Below are positions 20,917 through 32,301 of a stretch of DNA of 64,000 bases, piece by piece. The notes under the pieces were generated by a model. It did no database searches. It was not told the DNA's origin and worked only from the letters and a program-made list of their open reading frames with translations. The translations under genes were made by a program, and so were the position numbers. Source of the stretch: Nansenia antarctica (taxonomy: Eukaryota > Chordata > Actinopteri > Argentiniformes > Microstomatidae); the NCBI GenBank assembly GCA_963989245.1, contig OZ022339.1, positions 93,051,142 through 93,115,141 on the forward strand, written 5' to 3'. The stretch's first letter is position 1, and each line of letters begins with the position of its first letter.

Positions 20917-21568
20917 AATCAAATCAAATCAAATCAAATTTTATTTGTATAGCGCATTTCTTACAAGATGCAACTCAATGCGCTTCACACAATGAAAATG
21001 TTCAGTCAATCAGTCAATCAATCAATACTGACAGAGCCGCGAGCAGGCAAAAGTAAAAACCTGTATACTATGTAGCCAGGAAAAAATTCCCTTGCAGCCC
21101 TCTACCAATAGAGCGACTACTAGCCAGTTTGCCTACCAGTACCCAGCGGTCCCCAAGGGGAGGCCAAGGACCACCGGCACAAGGCAAGCAAGCAAGGGCA
21201 AAAACCTGTACACCATGTATCCAGGAAAAATTCCTTGCATATTATCGGCGTACACTCTGTCCATAAATTTAGTGTTATATTTGCATCGTTCTGCATCCGG
21301 ATGGTCACAGGTCCTGCCAAAAGAGAATCTTAGGCACAGTTATGATGCAACAACACAATAAAGACAATAAAGATGACAGCAATACAACCTGATGGTGGTC
21401 CTGGTACACCCTTGTACCGGTTCCAGTACTGCTCTAGGTGCTATTTGGAGCTGAGAGTGCCTCATCAGCACCCGGGTCCATTTTCCTGTCAACACAAATC
21501 TCAAAACACGAGTATGGTGTAATGGCCTAGTGATCCTAGTTCTATAATGTCCAATGTCTCCCGTAGTA

Positions 21569-24526
21569 TCAAAAGGCGACATTGAATAAGTAGGTTTTGA
21601 GGTCACGCTTAAAAATGTCCTGAGTTTTAGACAACCTCAGGCCCTCAGGTAGGGTGTTCCACAATCTAGGAGCATATATGCTAAAAGCTGATCCTCCAAA
21701 TCTCTTTGTCCTAGCCTCTGGCACTATTAAAAGTTCCGTGCCACTAGACCGTAGGGGTCTAGCTGGTGTGTATCTTATGAGCATGTCCACCATGTAATTG
21801 GGTGCATCACAGTGAAGTGATTTATAAACTAGTAAAAGGATCTTAAAGTCTATTCTATGACTGACAGGGAGCCAGTGTAGTGATCTCAAGACAGGTGTGA
21901 TGTGCGCTCTTCGTTTGGTCCTAGTAAGGACACGAGCAGCAGCATTTTGAACCATTTGTAGTCTATTTATCATTTTTTTGGGGAGACCTGTCAGGAGAGC
22001 ATTACAGTAATCTAGCCTACTAGTAACAAACGCATGCATTAATTTTTCAGTGTCTGCCTGGGAGAGAAATGATTGTACCTTAGTGATGTTTCTTAGATGG
22101 TAAAAGGATGTTTTAATAGTATTATTAATATGAGTTTCAAAATTTAGATCTGAGTCAATTATGACACCAAGATTCCTGGCCTGACACTTAGTGTTAAGAG
22201 CTAGTGTTTTCAAGTGTGCAGATAATTTCTCTCTCCCAGTTTTCTCGCCAATGATCAATACCTCTGTTTTTTCTTGATTGAGTTGGAGAAAGTTTTGTGT
22301 CATCCAAATATTAATATCGGCAATACAATCTATCAGGTGGTCAATCATCTTGTAGTCGTTGGGAGTTACTGAGATATAAAGCTGAGTGTCGTCAGCATAG
22401 CTGTGGTAGTTAACGCTATGCTTCTTGATAACAGAACTGAGGGGTAGCATGTATAGGCTAAAGAGCAACGGTCCTAAAATGGACCCCTGGGGAACTCCAC
22501 AGGTTGTGCTATAATTTTTTGACTTATGGTCACCAAGGGCTACAAAGTAGTCTCGGTCAGCCAGGTAAGTCCTGAACCAGTTCAAGACCGGACCTGAGAG
22601 GCCAACCCAGTTTTCAAGTCTCTCAATAAGTATGGAATGGTCTACCGTATCAAAGGCTGCACTTAAGTCTAAGAGTACAACAATCGAGAGTTTTTTCGAG
22701 TCTGCATTTATCCTAAGGTCATTTGTTACCTTAAGCAAAGCGGTTTCTGTGCTGTGGTATGATCGGAAACCTGACTGAAGTGGGTCATACCTATTATTTA
22801 AGACTAAGAATTCATGAAGCTGTCTATACGCTGCCTTTTCTAAAATTTTGCTTAGAAAAGTGAGATTTGATATTGGTCTACAGTTTTTGGGATCAGAAGG
22901 ATCTAGGTTACTTTTTTTCAGGGTGGGTCTAACCAGGGCAGTTTTAAGCGCCGCTGGAAATATCCCTTTAAGTAGGGAGTGATTTACAATGCCTAGTATG
23001 TCATCAGACACAGATTCAAAAATTTCCTTAAAAAAGGTGGTAGGAATAGGGTCAAGAGGACACGTAGACGGTTTAAGCTGTGACACAATTTTACCTAATG
23101 TTTCCGTACTAATCATGGTGAACATGCTCATAGTCATGTTCTGTGGCGGCGGATCTGTGGTGCTACACAAACCTAGTCTTTCCTGAGTAATACACATTCT
23201 AATATTTGTTATCTTATCCCTGAAGTGGGCTGCAAATTCCTCGCATTTGGTGACAGAGGCTGCGCCGTCTAGAGTTTTAGGAGCAGGGTTTACAAGGCAA
23301 TCAATTGTCGAGAACAAGACCCTGGGGTTATTCTTGTTTGTAGATATTATCTTTGAGAAGTGATTTTTTCTAGCATTTCGCATTGCCAAGTTAAAGGCAG
23401 ATAGATGTTCTTTAAAAATATTCTGATCAATCTGTAATTTGCTCTTTCTCCATCTGCGCTCAGCTTTCCTACATGTTCTCTTTAGGAGATTTATTTCACT
23501 GTTTCGCCATGGTGCTCTCCTCTTGGCTCCAACCTTTTTTAATTTGGTAGGTGCCAGGGAGTCTAGGGCCATTTTTACTTTATTGTTAAAGGTAATTACT
23601 AAGTCGTTTTCACACAACGTGGGAGTTGTGTGATTACTGTTCATTAAAGCTTTGAAATTCTCAGCCACTGCAGGGGTAAGATAACGTTTTTTAACAACAC
23701 GTTCAGCATTGCTTTCAGCTTTACGTGTTACAATGGTAAAGAAAATACAGAAATGGTCAGAGAGGGCCAGGTCGCTGATACCTGATATTGAGACCTCAAG
23801 ACCCTTTGTAATCACAAGATCAAGGGTATGGCCATGATTGTGAGTGGGTTCATTGACATGTTGGACAAAATCCATAGATTCCAAGAGGTCAATAAACTCC
23901 CTAGCCCTCAAGTCAGCCCCATTATCAACATGAAAGTTAAAATCACCAGTGATAATAATCCTATCATAGTTGGGATGGATAATGGATAGGAACTCAGAGA
24001 AGTCAGGTAGGAAAGTAGGGGCTGGTTTCGGCGGCCTGTATACAGTTACCGTAAGAATAGGTGGTTGGCATGCCATAACTGTGGCATGATATTCAAAGGA
24101 GGAGAATATATCAAAGGATATGCTCCTGCAGTTTAGGTTATTTGAAGCTATGGTAGCTGTTCCTCCCCCCTTTTTTCCATTTCTGATTGATTGGAAAAAA
24201 CTGTAGTTGGGGGGAGATGCCTCAATAAGGGCTGCTGCTCCATTTGTATCTAACCAGGTTTCTGTGAGTAGCATACAGTCGAGTTTTCTATCACAAATGA
24301 GCTCATTTATGATAAATGTTTTTTTGTTCGATAGGGACCTGATATTCAAAATTGCCATGGAGATGTCATTTTGACACTGGGACTGACTCGAGGGCATACT
24401 TAATGAAATGGGTAATACATTTCTCAAATTTGCGCCATGTATTACCTTATTTGTGGTGGAGGGAGTCCGATGGGAGACAATAGTCTGGATGGCATGTTTG
24501 GTGTTAGAGGAAAGGATCGGACTCAT
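21569..24526 (-). CDS. L2-type LINE ORF2: endonuclease + reverse transcriptase, 985 aa
   Basis: ATG at 24526. An APE-type endonuclease occupies the first third (LLTETWL, GDFNFHVD, LSDHF). A reverse transcriptase follows (FRSYHSTETALL, GVPQGSILGPLLFSLY, YADDTQLY), then the conserved L2 C-terminus (LDYCNALLTG, RSLHWLPV). The protein nicks target DNA and copies its RNA there. No stop or frameshift is seen over 985 codons, which is uncommon for genomic LINEs and suggests recent insertion. It belongs to the same subfamily as the copy at 49923-51750. Confidence 0.93.
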   Translation of the reverse strand: MSPILSSNTKHAIQTIVSHRTPSTTNKVIHGANLRNVLPISLSMPSSQSQCQNDISMAILNIRSLSNKKTFIINELICDRKLDCMLLTETWLDTNGAAALIEASPPNYSFFQSIRNGKKGGGTATIASNNLNCRSISFDIFSSFEYHATVMACQPPILTVTVYRPPKPAPTFLPDFSEFLSIIHPNYDRIIITGDFNFHVDNGADLRAREFIDLLESMDFVQHVNEPTHNHGHTLDLVITKGLEVSISGISDLALSDHFCIFFTIVTRKAESNAERVVKKRYLTPAVAENFKALMNSNHTTPTLCENDLVITFNNKVKMALDSLAPTKLKKVGAKRRAPWRNSEINLLKRTCRKAERRWRKSKLQIDQNIFKEHLSAFNLAMRNARKNHFSKIISTNKNNPRVLFSTIDCLVNPAPKTLDGAASVTKCEEFAAHFRDKITNIRMCITQERLGLCSTTDPPPQNMTMSMFTMISTETLGKIVSQLKPSTCPLDPIPTTFFKEIFESVSDDILGIVNHSLLKGIFPAALKTALVRPTLKKSNLDPSDPKNCRPISNLTFLSKILEKAAYRQLHEFLVLNNRYDPLQSGFRSYHSTETALLKVTNDLRINADSKKLSIVVLLDLSAAFDTVDHSILIERLENWVGLSGPVLNWFRTYLADRDYFVALGDHKSKNYSTTCGVPQGSILGPLLFSLYMLPLSSVIKKHSVNYHSYADDTQLYISVTPNDYKMIDHLIDCIADINIWMTQNFLQLNQEKTEVLIIGEKTGREKLSAHLKTLALNTKCQARNLGVIIDSDLNFETHINNTIKTSFYHLRNITKVQSFLSQADTEKLMHAFVTSRLDYCNALLTGLPKKMINRLQMVQNAAARVLTRTKRRAHITPVLRSLHWLPVSHRIDFKILLLVYKSLHCDAPNYMVDMLIRYTPARPLRSSGTELLIVPEARTKRFGGSAFSIYAPRLWNTLPEGLRLSKTQDIFKRDLKTYLFNVAF

Positions 24527-24532
24527 CCCACA

Positions 24533-25560
24533 TCAGCGTTGACAGGGCACCGGCCAATGACATCGGACAGCGAGGTCCATGGACATCGACAGCAGGCGGG
24601 CACCATACCTGTTTGGGTGAAATCTATCTCTCGCAAACAGCTCACTACGGTTAAAGAACGTGGTGAAATTGTCTATAAATGGGATTTGCATAAGACAGCA
24701 GTATCCCTGTAGCCAAAGGTGAAGACTTCGAATTCTACTGTATTTGGTGTCGCCATACCTGGGACTCGGGAAGGGGCCCGAGATGATGCAGGTCTTACCT
24801 GTGCCCCTGACGGTGGCGATGAGGGCTCGGAAGTCCTCCTTCAGCTCCTCCGACCTCTCCCGTCCGATGTCGTTGGCACCCACGTGGACGATGACGGAGG
24901 TGACCTGGGGTGGGGCATCCTCCACCAGCATCGGGACGACCGCGGCGACGTCCCTCACCTTGGCACCTGGGATGCAGTGGGTTCTGGCCTTCGGGACTGC
25001 AACATGGCGGACCATGGACGAGCCTATTACAAGCACAGAGGGGGGGGGGGGGGAGAAGAGCGGGTGCGGGGGGGGGGAGGAGACACGAACTGTAGTCTCC
25101 TCTGCTGGCGGCGTGATGGACCTGTAGGGGGCACAGGGTGGGAGAGGGGGAGAGAGAGAGGGAGGGGGGGGGTGGGGGTGCAGGCCCTGGCTCTCTTCGG
25201 CTTCGGTGTGGACTGGTGGCTCTGCAGCGCCTCGAAGCTGTTCCGCAGCAGGAGGGCCTCATGGGGGTTGGTGCCAGGGGAGTTGATGGTACGACTCCTC
25301 TTCCTGACGATGGTCCAAGTCTCTGGTGATGTAGGGACAGTGTGAGTTACACCTGGGATTGGGCTTACAGGTGGAGGTGGAGGCTTAGATGTTGATGTTG
25401 TGGTTTGTGTGCTTTCTATGTCTGTAATTATTGTTGTATGTAATGTGTCATAAAGTGAATTAAGATGCGACTCCCCTTGTCTGATCTGGTGGAGAGTTGA
25501 GATTCGTCCCTTCATCTCCTCAACCTGGAGGCTAAGCTCCAGGCAGCGCCGGCAGGCCAT
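24533..25560 (-). pseudogene. L2-type LINE ORF1 with SGNH/esterase domain, one frameshift
   Basis: From ATG 25560: a Cys-containing helical N-terminus (MACRRCLELSLQVEEMKG), a Pro-rich linker, then in a shifted frame an SGNH-hydrolase-like domain (VIGSSMVRH, HVGANDIG, DRFHPNRYG). Esterase-type ORF1 proteins are known from CR1/L2 LINEs. The frames change at a 14-base G run (25040-25053 on +), so this may be a genuine indel or a sequencing error in the homopolymer. Confidence 0.82.
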
Positions 25561-26435
25561 GAAAGAGAAAAGTGGTGTTATTTGTAGAGAGAGAGAAAAA
25601 CAATTTGATTATGGTGAGCTAGGAGTATTACAGAGATATGTGATATAAGAGTATATAAGGTTGTTAGTAGTTCGGGGAGGTATCCCGATAGAAAAAAGCC
25701 AGTTTAAAAAGTGTAGAGGTGGCTAGCTGGTTAGCCGCGGTAGCTAACTAATAACGCTGGTAATCCCGACTCAGCCTCCCGGCGTCGGATTCGGCGGAAC
25801 GAGGTCCCGATGTTATATAGGATAGGAAAGCTATTTATATCCAAAAAATGCTTTCTCAATAGAGTTCGGTATAGATAGCAGTTTTTAAGATTCTAACGCT
25901 GTCGAGCTGCAACAGCAAAACAAACACTCGTCGTAACCCGGAAACGGAAGTCTCTCTGGAGCAACTCTCACTCTGCAGCAAACTCTCAAGACCCAGGGTT
26001 GCCCAGGGTAGACTCCAGACTGTACCCCATCGCCTATGGGGAGGTCCGGCGCGTCCTCACGACCCAGCATGGCTCCAATCACTTAGCTGAGGACAGGAAA
26101 GAGTGACTCAGCAGGTTGCACGAGTGACAGGCAACCACACAGTCCACAGTCCATCAACTGGCTCTCAGCTATGCTAGACAGTAGGGTTAGCCCTCAACCT
26201 CCAAAGTAAGCAAACAAAAAGTCACTTAACTTTGGGAAGGGCGCTGGCTGCACCCTCCCAAGTTTCCCAACAGGCCTCTGGAATCACAACCCCCAGTGGT
26301 CAGACACAGACAGCTCCGTTGGTGGCCAGTCGTCCCTCTGCTCGGGACCACAGCTCGGTGCCTGGCGTGTATCAGGTGTTCTCTCGTTCCAACGTCGCAG
26401 GTCCCTCTGGTACTCGGCAGGTTTTCGTCTGGTGG

Positions 26436-26530
26436 TCGTCTAGTTGTCGCTCTCTGTCTTGTTGTCGCTCTCTGTCTTGTTGTCACTCTCTGTCTCGTTG
26501 TCGCTCTCTGTCTCGTTGTACTCCCTCGTC
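26436..26530. repeat. 18-bp minisatellite, about five copies
   Basis: Unit gttgtcgctctctgtctt with small changes. The period is a multiple of three, so it gives a repetitive minus-strand frame (TTRQRA), with no sign that this is a gene. Confidence 0.8.
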
Positions 26531-26994
26531 GTAACCCTCGTTCCCAAACCACTCTCCCCTCCTACTGTTTGCTGGTGCCTTAAATAGAGAGCAAAGGGGA
26601 ACAGTGTCACTCCCAGTCCCCAATCACTGCTAACCAGCAGCGTGTGTATAGTTGAGGAGTAGGAACAACAGAAATGGTGCGCTTCTACCGCCAGGAGGGA
26701 AACAGAACACAAATAAAAAGGTTCTGTGTGAAGAGACAGCAACAAACAATGACAGGTTATTTTCTTTGTTACCCCGTGACATCATTGCTGTTTGCACTTT
26801 ATCGCATATGGTCTTTCAGCTTCCTTTTCTGTTCTTTGCTCAAATTTTCGACCATATAATGGTCAGACAGCTGCATCTCACTGTTGAGACAAAATGTTAT
26901 AAAGAAGTGATTAATAAATAATTTAAGAAACTCACATTCATCAGTGGTTGCAAACTGTCGTGGAAATTGTATTAGCACTCTCCTCATGTTTCCA

Positions 26995-27100
26995 GCTTAC
27001 CTCAAGTCATACTGTGGTCCACATGTGCACTTGTGGCCCACATTTCCATGGCTTTCTCATTGGAAACACAGTTTACAGCTGCAATGGCGTGGACTGTTGC
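26995..27100 (-). pseudogene. Exon of the KDZ/Ulp1-type gene family, beyond the L1 insertion
   Basis: Acceptor gacacag, then a phase-0 frame ATVHAIAAVNCVSNEKAMEMW..., ending in a stop codon just before a GTAAGC donor. It fits after the exon at 37073-36893, which ends in phase 0 (FVIDVLLPK). The L1 with its 15-bp TSD sits in the intron between them. The stop suggests decay. Confidence 0.5.
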
Positions 27101-29677
27101 CTGTGTCATGAAGTGATTAAAGCCACACGTTTACCAGTTATAGTAAAATGTAGACATCTTTTTTTTTAATATATACTTTATTGCAGGACTTTACATTACA
27201 TTTCACAAGTTCATTTCACACACTTTACAAGTTTTCTTCACTTGTTTAAGTTCATCCTGCATCATTTTTGTTTGTTTTTTTATTTTTTATAAAGAGAACA
27301 AGAAATAAAGAAAATAAAGAATAGAGACTAAAGAGAAAATATAGAAAAAGAAGAGAGAAATTATAGGGATAGACATAGAAAAGTAAGAGACAAAGGGAGG
27401 GGGTGGGAGGGGTGGGATCGGGGAGGGGGGGGGGGGGGGTTTCCTTCCTACTCATTCATTCATTTACTTCATTCATTCATTCATTCATTTACTCCAGTTC
27501 ATAGTGAATTGCTCTTCACAGCCTCCCACTTTGCAAGTAATTATTTCCATTTCTTTTATCTCTTCAACAGTTTTTTTCCAATTATTAACAGATGGTGGGT
27601 TTAAGTCCAACCATTTACGTGTGATTTGCTTTAAAGCCGCGATACGTAGTATGGTGTACAAATATTTATCTCCCTCTCTGTATATATCTAATGGAATAAG
27701 ACCGAGTATAATATTGACTGGATGTATAGGATTTTGTAAGGTAAATGTATTTTTTATTTTTACTTGAACTGCCTCCCAAAACCTTTTCAATTTAGGGCAT
27801 GTATAGAAAATGTGTGTGTGATTGGCTTCTCGTTCCGTACATTTCCTCCAGCATTCTGCATTGCCTGTTGGCCTATATTTTGACAACATTTTCGGTGTTA
27901 GGAAGATCTTCATATTTATTTTCCAAGCAAATTCTTTCCAGAATTTTGATTGTGTTGTCTTAAATATTCTTTTGCATGCTTCTTTCCAATCGTCATCCGT
28001 AATTGTTATTGCTAATTCGTTTTCCCATTTTTCTTTAGTGTTATCTTCTTGTATCTTGATTTCTTGCATGATTTTGTAAATTTTTGAAATTTTTGTCTTT
28101 TCACTGTTTCTATTTTTGATCAGATATTCCATTAGTATATGTGATCTTTGTTCCTGTCTCCTCTGCTGTGTTATAAAGTAGCTTCTAATTTGTAAGTACT
28201 TAAAAAAATGGCTATTACTTATATTAAATGTATTAACTAAGGTTTCAAATGAGTCTATCATGTCATTTGTAACCATCTGTGAGTACACCTGTAGTCCCTT
28301 CCTAGTCCATTCTTCTAATATTTTGTCTGTTTTATTAGGTAAAAAGTCTGGGTCACTGGCTATCTCTCTCAAATAAATACATTTGTCATCACATTTATAC
28401 ATTTTACGAATAGTTTTCCAATTTTTGAGGGTATTTTCTATGCATCTGTTATTTCCACTATATTTTTGAATATCCTTTAGACTCAGAAAAGGTAATGTTC
28501 CTATTGATATTGATATTGCTTGTTTTTCTATGTCTTTCCATTTGGTTTGAACCAAGTTATTCATCCATTTCATTATTGTATCTATTTGAGTTGCATGGAA
28601 ATAGGACTTTAGATCAGGGAAATTAAACCCTCCTTTTTCTCTGGTTTGAGTTAGTATACTAAGTTTTTTCCGTTTACTTTTGTAGTTCCAAATGAAATTT
28701 GAGAGCATTGTATTCCATTTTTTGAAGCTACTCTGTGGAATGGGAACTGGTAATGTTTGAAATAAAAACAGAAACTGTGGGAGGATCATCATTTTGACGC
28801 TTTCTACTCTACTCATTAAGGATTCAGGTGTTATCTTCCATCTATTAAGATCTTCTCGTATTTTATTTTCAAGGGCTTGATAATTGTCGGTATATAATGT
28901 TGTTATATCTCCAGTAAGGTAGATTCCTAAATATTTGATTTTCTTTGCATCCCATTTCAACTTGTATTTTTCCTTAATTTCCGAATCTATCTGTTCTCCA
29001 ATTGTTAATACTTCACACTTACTTTCATTTAGTTTATAACCCTTTTAGACCTACTTTTATATTCATATTTTCATATGTTCATATTCCGGAATATGGCATT
29101 CCGATACAAGAACATTTTTGGTGTTTTCATATTACATCACAGAGCCAAAAATGATATGACCATTTTAAAGAGAAGAGCTAGTACTTTTAAATGGTATCAA
29201 TGTTTATTTTATTATTTGAGAATAACTATCCTTTATCCAGCAGATTTCACACAGCAATCTTTACAAAAATCTTCTCCGGCTGCCATACTCCATCAGAAAA
29301 CTGCATTTTAAACCATTTTACTTACAAGCTTGAAGGAAAGTTAGAGGGTATGAGGCATGCACAATTCTGTTGGCAATTCAGAATAAAAGACAGGTTAGAA
29401 ATATCTTATATTGTTCAAGAGTAATGACCATTCTAGTGATTAGTGACATGGAGGAAAAAGAAAATCGGAATTGGGTTTTATAGGTTTTTAGTCAAGAATA
29501 AAAGTATTTTGTAATGTTTTGGCTGTAAAAATGTCAGATAATGTCCTGTGAGTAAATGCCTTTGCTCCTTTTGTCAGGATTACTTCAGCTTTCAATATCT
29601 GACATTACTGAAATGTTTTGAGGGAAGAAAAACACAAAAACGGAATTGATTTTAGAGGGTTTTTAGTTAAATTAAAT

Positions 29678-29925
29678 TGACTATATACAAATAATTAAGA
29701 ACAGACTATATACAAATAATTTAGAACAGACTATATACAAATAATTAAGAACAGACTATATACAAATGATTTAGAACAGACTATATACAAATAATTAAGA
29801 ACAGACTATATACAAATAATTTAGAACAGACTATATACAAATAATTAAGAACAGACTATATACAAATGATTTAGAACAGACTATTATACAAATAATTAAG
29901 AACAGACTATATACACAAGCTATGC
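29678..29925. repeat. About 25-bp minisatellite inside the piggyBac element
   Basis: About ten copies of a unit like acagactatatacaaataattaaga, alternating aattaag and gatttag/aatttag forms in a two-unit pattern. Confidence 0.9.
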
Positions 29926-30074
29926 CTCACAAGCAAGATCCAGGTGTTAGTCAACAAAAACAAAGGCCCAGGCCTAAAAGAGAGTGAGATGGAGAGCTCT
30001 GGTGGACGCCCTATGCCCCTCAACGGGGTGAAGAGGACTAACTAACTAACTATATACAGACAGGCCTACTGTAC

Positions 30075-32301
30075 TCAGTCGTGGTACAGAGTGAAACAGT
30101 TCCTGTCGAGTTGAAGGCAGAGGCCCACACCACACTCTCTACATCTCCAAGGAGTGTTTCTTTTGCACAGAGTGCACCTCTTTCTCCCCAGGGTGGCTCT
30201 CACGGTCTTGCCCTTCCCCTGACCGTCGCTCACAGGGACAGGGAAATGGCCCTGGCTGGGGATCCTCTTCGTCCTGCCATGCAGTGGCACTCCCAGGAGC
30301 TGGGCAGTCAGCTGCTCCTGGAAGTCCTGGCGTGTCATGTGTCCCTGAAACAAAATCAGAATCAGATTTACTCTTGCCGGGGGTTTTCACACATACATGT
30401 AATTTGCTTTGGAATGTTGGTGCATAACAATAAGTAGACAAGCATACAAAAGGTGCAAGGACAAGACAGGACAGTGCAAAATACAGAAGAGTACAATTAC
30501 ATACCTCCTGCTTGCTTTTACATAGCTCCTTGTGAACTATGTAGCTGTTTGTCATACTAATGTCCACAAAGTGCTGGAACACAGTAATAGGCCACCGCCT
30601 GGTTTTGCGGTGGACAGAGTTTGTCCCCAGCATCTGGTCAGATGTATCAACACCCCCCATGTACTTATTATACTCCCCGACAGCTGTGGGCCTGGGGATG
30701 GGGACCCTCTCATTTTGTCCATCAGCTAGATAGATAGGAGAGAAAAGGAGGGTGCACATTGTCACAATGGTAATTCAATGTGTTTTGCTCCTGTCATTTA
30801 TTCATCAACTGACAAAAAGGTTACATTACAGCATTATGTCAATACCTGTCTTCTGCCAGCGCAGTACCGTCTCGCCAGTGTAGACTGGATGGACATTGGT
30901 GCACATGGACACCTCTCTCGTGTCCATCCACTTTACAAAGAGCAGGTTACCATCCCTGATCCACCGGATGGTTCCTCGTGGTGACCTTTGAGGTGTTTCA
31001 AACAAAAAGTGCATTACAAATAAAATCAAATGTATTATTACTATTATTATTCTGTCTAGATAGTATTATTACTGTTATTACCTTTTACACACAGCATTCT
31101 CCTGAGAGGATGGAGTGCCAACTCTACCCTGCCGGTAGGTTCCACATGCCCCAAATCCCTGCTGGCCGAGGTGTCTGAAGAGGGCTGGGCTGGTGTAGTA
31201 GTTATCACAATATATGTGATAACCAGAGCCCAGGAAGTTCTTGTTCACCAGGTCAGCCACAACATCAAACGACAGACCCTTCCCAGTGGCAAACTTGGAC
31301 TTGCCGGTGTAGAGCCTGTAGTCGATGGTATAGCCATTTACATCAGCAAGAACAAAAAACTTCAGCCCCCACTTGGTGGGCTTTGCCCTCATGTACTGTT
31401 TTATGGACAACCGGGCCTTGGTGGCGACCATCCTCTCATCGACAGAGATGTGTTGCCTGGGATGGTAAATGGCCATGCAGCGGTTCCTGATCATGCCATA
31501 CAGTGGCCTGACCCGGTGGAGGAGGTCATATTCTTCAGTGCCCCTTTTTCTGTCATTCTCCACATCTTCAGTTGGATCGCTCATGTGGAGATTGGCAGAA
31601 ATTGCCATGAAGCGGTCTCTGGGCATCATGGTGGCTGGAAACGGCACATGAAAGATGGTTTCTTTCCTCCAAAAATCTCTCACTTTGGGCAGGTGCAGAA
31701 CCGCCATGTAAAGCATGATGCCCAGGTACTGCTTCATGTCTGCAGGGGTCAACTCTCTCCACACAAATGTTTTGCCATTCTCTTTATTCTTTGCTGCTTT
31801 GCTGTTTGTGTTGTTACACAGCACTCTCATTATCTCCTCATCAAAGAACTGTAAAAATATTTCGCCTGGGGATGGATTCCCAGTGTTGAGGGGGGGCTGA
31901 ACTCCGGGGCTCCTTTTGGGAGCAAACCGTGGTGGTTTGGGGGCAATGTCAGGGTCTGCCTCCGTTTTCCAACCGGTTGCTCTGATTGGTGACCGGCTTC
32001 TGAAGCTGTCACCGCCGGCACCGTGTGCACTCTCTCCCCTCTCAATACTTCCATTCCTCCCCTCAGAAGGCATGCTAAAAGTAATGTAAATAATATAACA
32101 TAAGATTATAGCTTGAGTCTCATTCATCCCGAAGGAAAATATTATGCGAGTTACCCAAAAAGTTAGGCTACAAATGTGTTAGGCTACAACAAACAAACAA
32201 ACAAAAAAAACTCACTCTGACGAAATCACGTCCCTGTGTTCGCTGTCGTCCTGGATAAATCGAGATGGAGATTTTGACACCCTCAATGATTTCCGAGACA
32301 T
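30075..32301 (-). CDS. piggyBac transposase, five-exon model, open
   Basis: Exons (minus strand): 32301-32216, 32074-31082, 30985-30846, 30725-30505, 30344-30075. All have GT-AG borders and matching phases (2,2,1,0). It starts ATG (MSRKSLRVSK). The DDE core shows SVDERMV, YCDNYYTSP and GGVDTSDQM, the three expected Asp sites. A C-terminal Cys-rich finger (CTLCKRNTPWRCRECGVGLC) precedes the stop. It cuts and pastes the element at TTAA sites. No stop or frameshift was found, so the protein could be functional or captured by the host; transcription is unknown. Confidence 0.85.
30350..30500 (-). repeat. LINE 3'-tail insertion in a piggyBac intron
   Basis: aaaatcagaatcagatttac opens a segment of the same tail type as the Rex1-like LINE at 52309. 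It lies wholly between transposase exons 4 and 5. Confidence 0.4.

Larger units (their letters stand above)
20917..25850 (-). mobile_element. Near full-length L2-clade LINE
   Basis: The 3' end is an (AAATC)n repeat at 20917-20940 (element tail on the minus strand). Then come a 3' UTR, ORF2 (24526-21569) and ORF1 (25560-24533) with a six-base gap between them. About 290 bp of likely 5' UTR follow, with an uncertain 5' end. ORF2 is open and ORF1 carries one frameshift in a G/C homopolymer. No TSD was identified. Confidence 0.85.
25851..27144. other. Region between LINEs, mostly unassigned
   Basis: Nothing certain in 25851-26430. An 18-bp minisatellite and one exon-like segment (27100-27001) are listed separately. 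A second segment (about 26890-26805, EMQLSDHYMVENLSKEQK) follows an acceptor-like ctcaacag but has no matching phase, so it is left as a possibility. Confidence 0.4.

Noticed and set aside
24719..25345. 208-codon plus-strand frame, Gly-rich
   Set aside because: Antisense of the LINE ORF1, produced by its GC-rich composition.
26805..26890. Further exon of the KDZ/Ulp1-type family
   Set aside because: It has an acceptor-like site, but its phase does not fit the exon before it and no donor follows before a stop.
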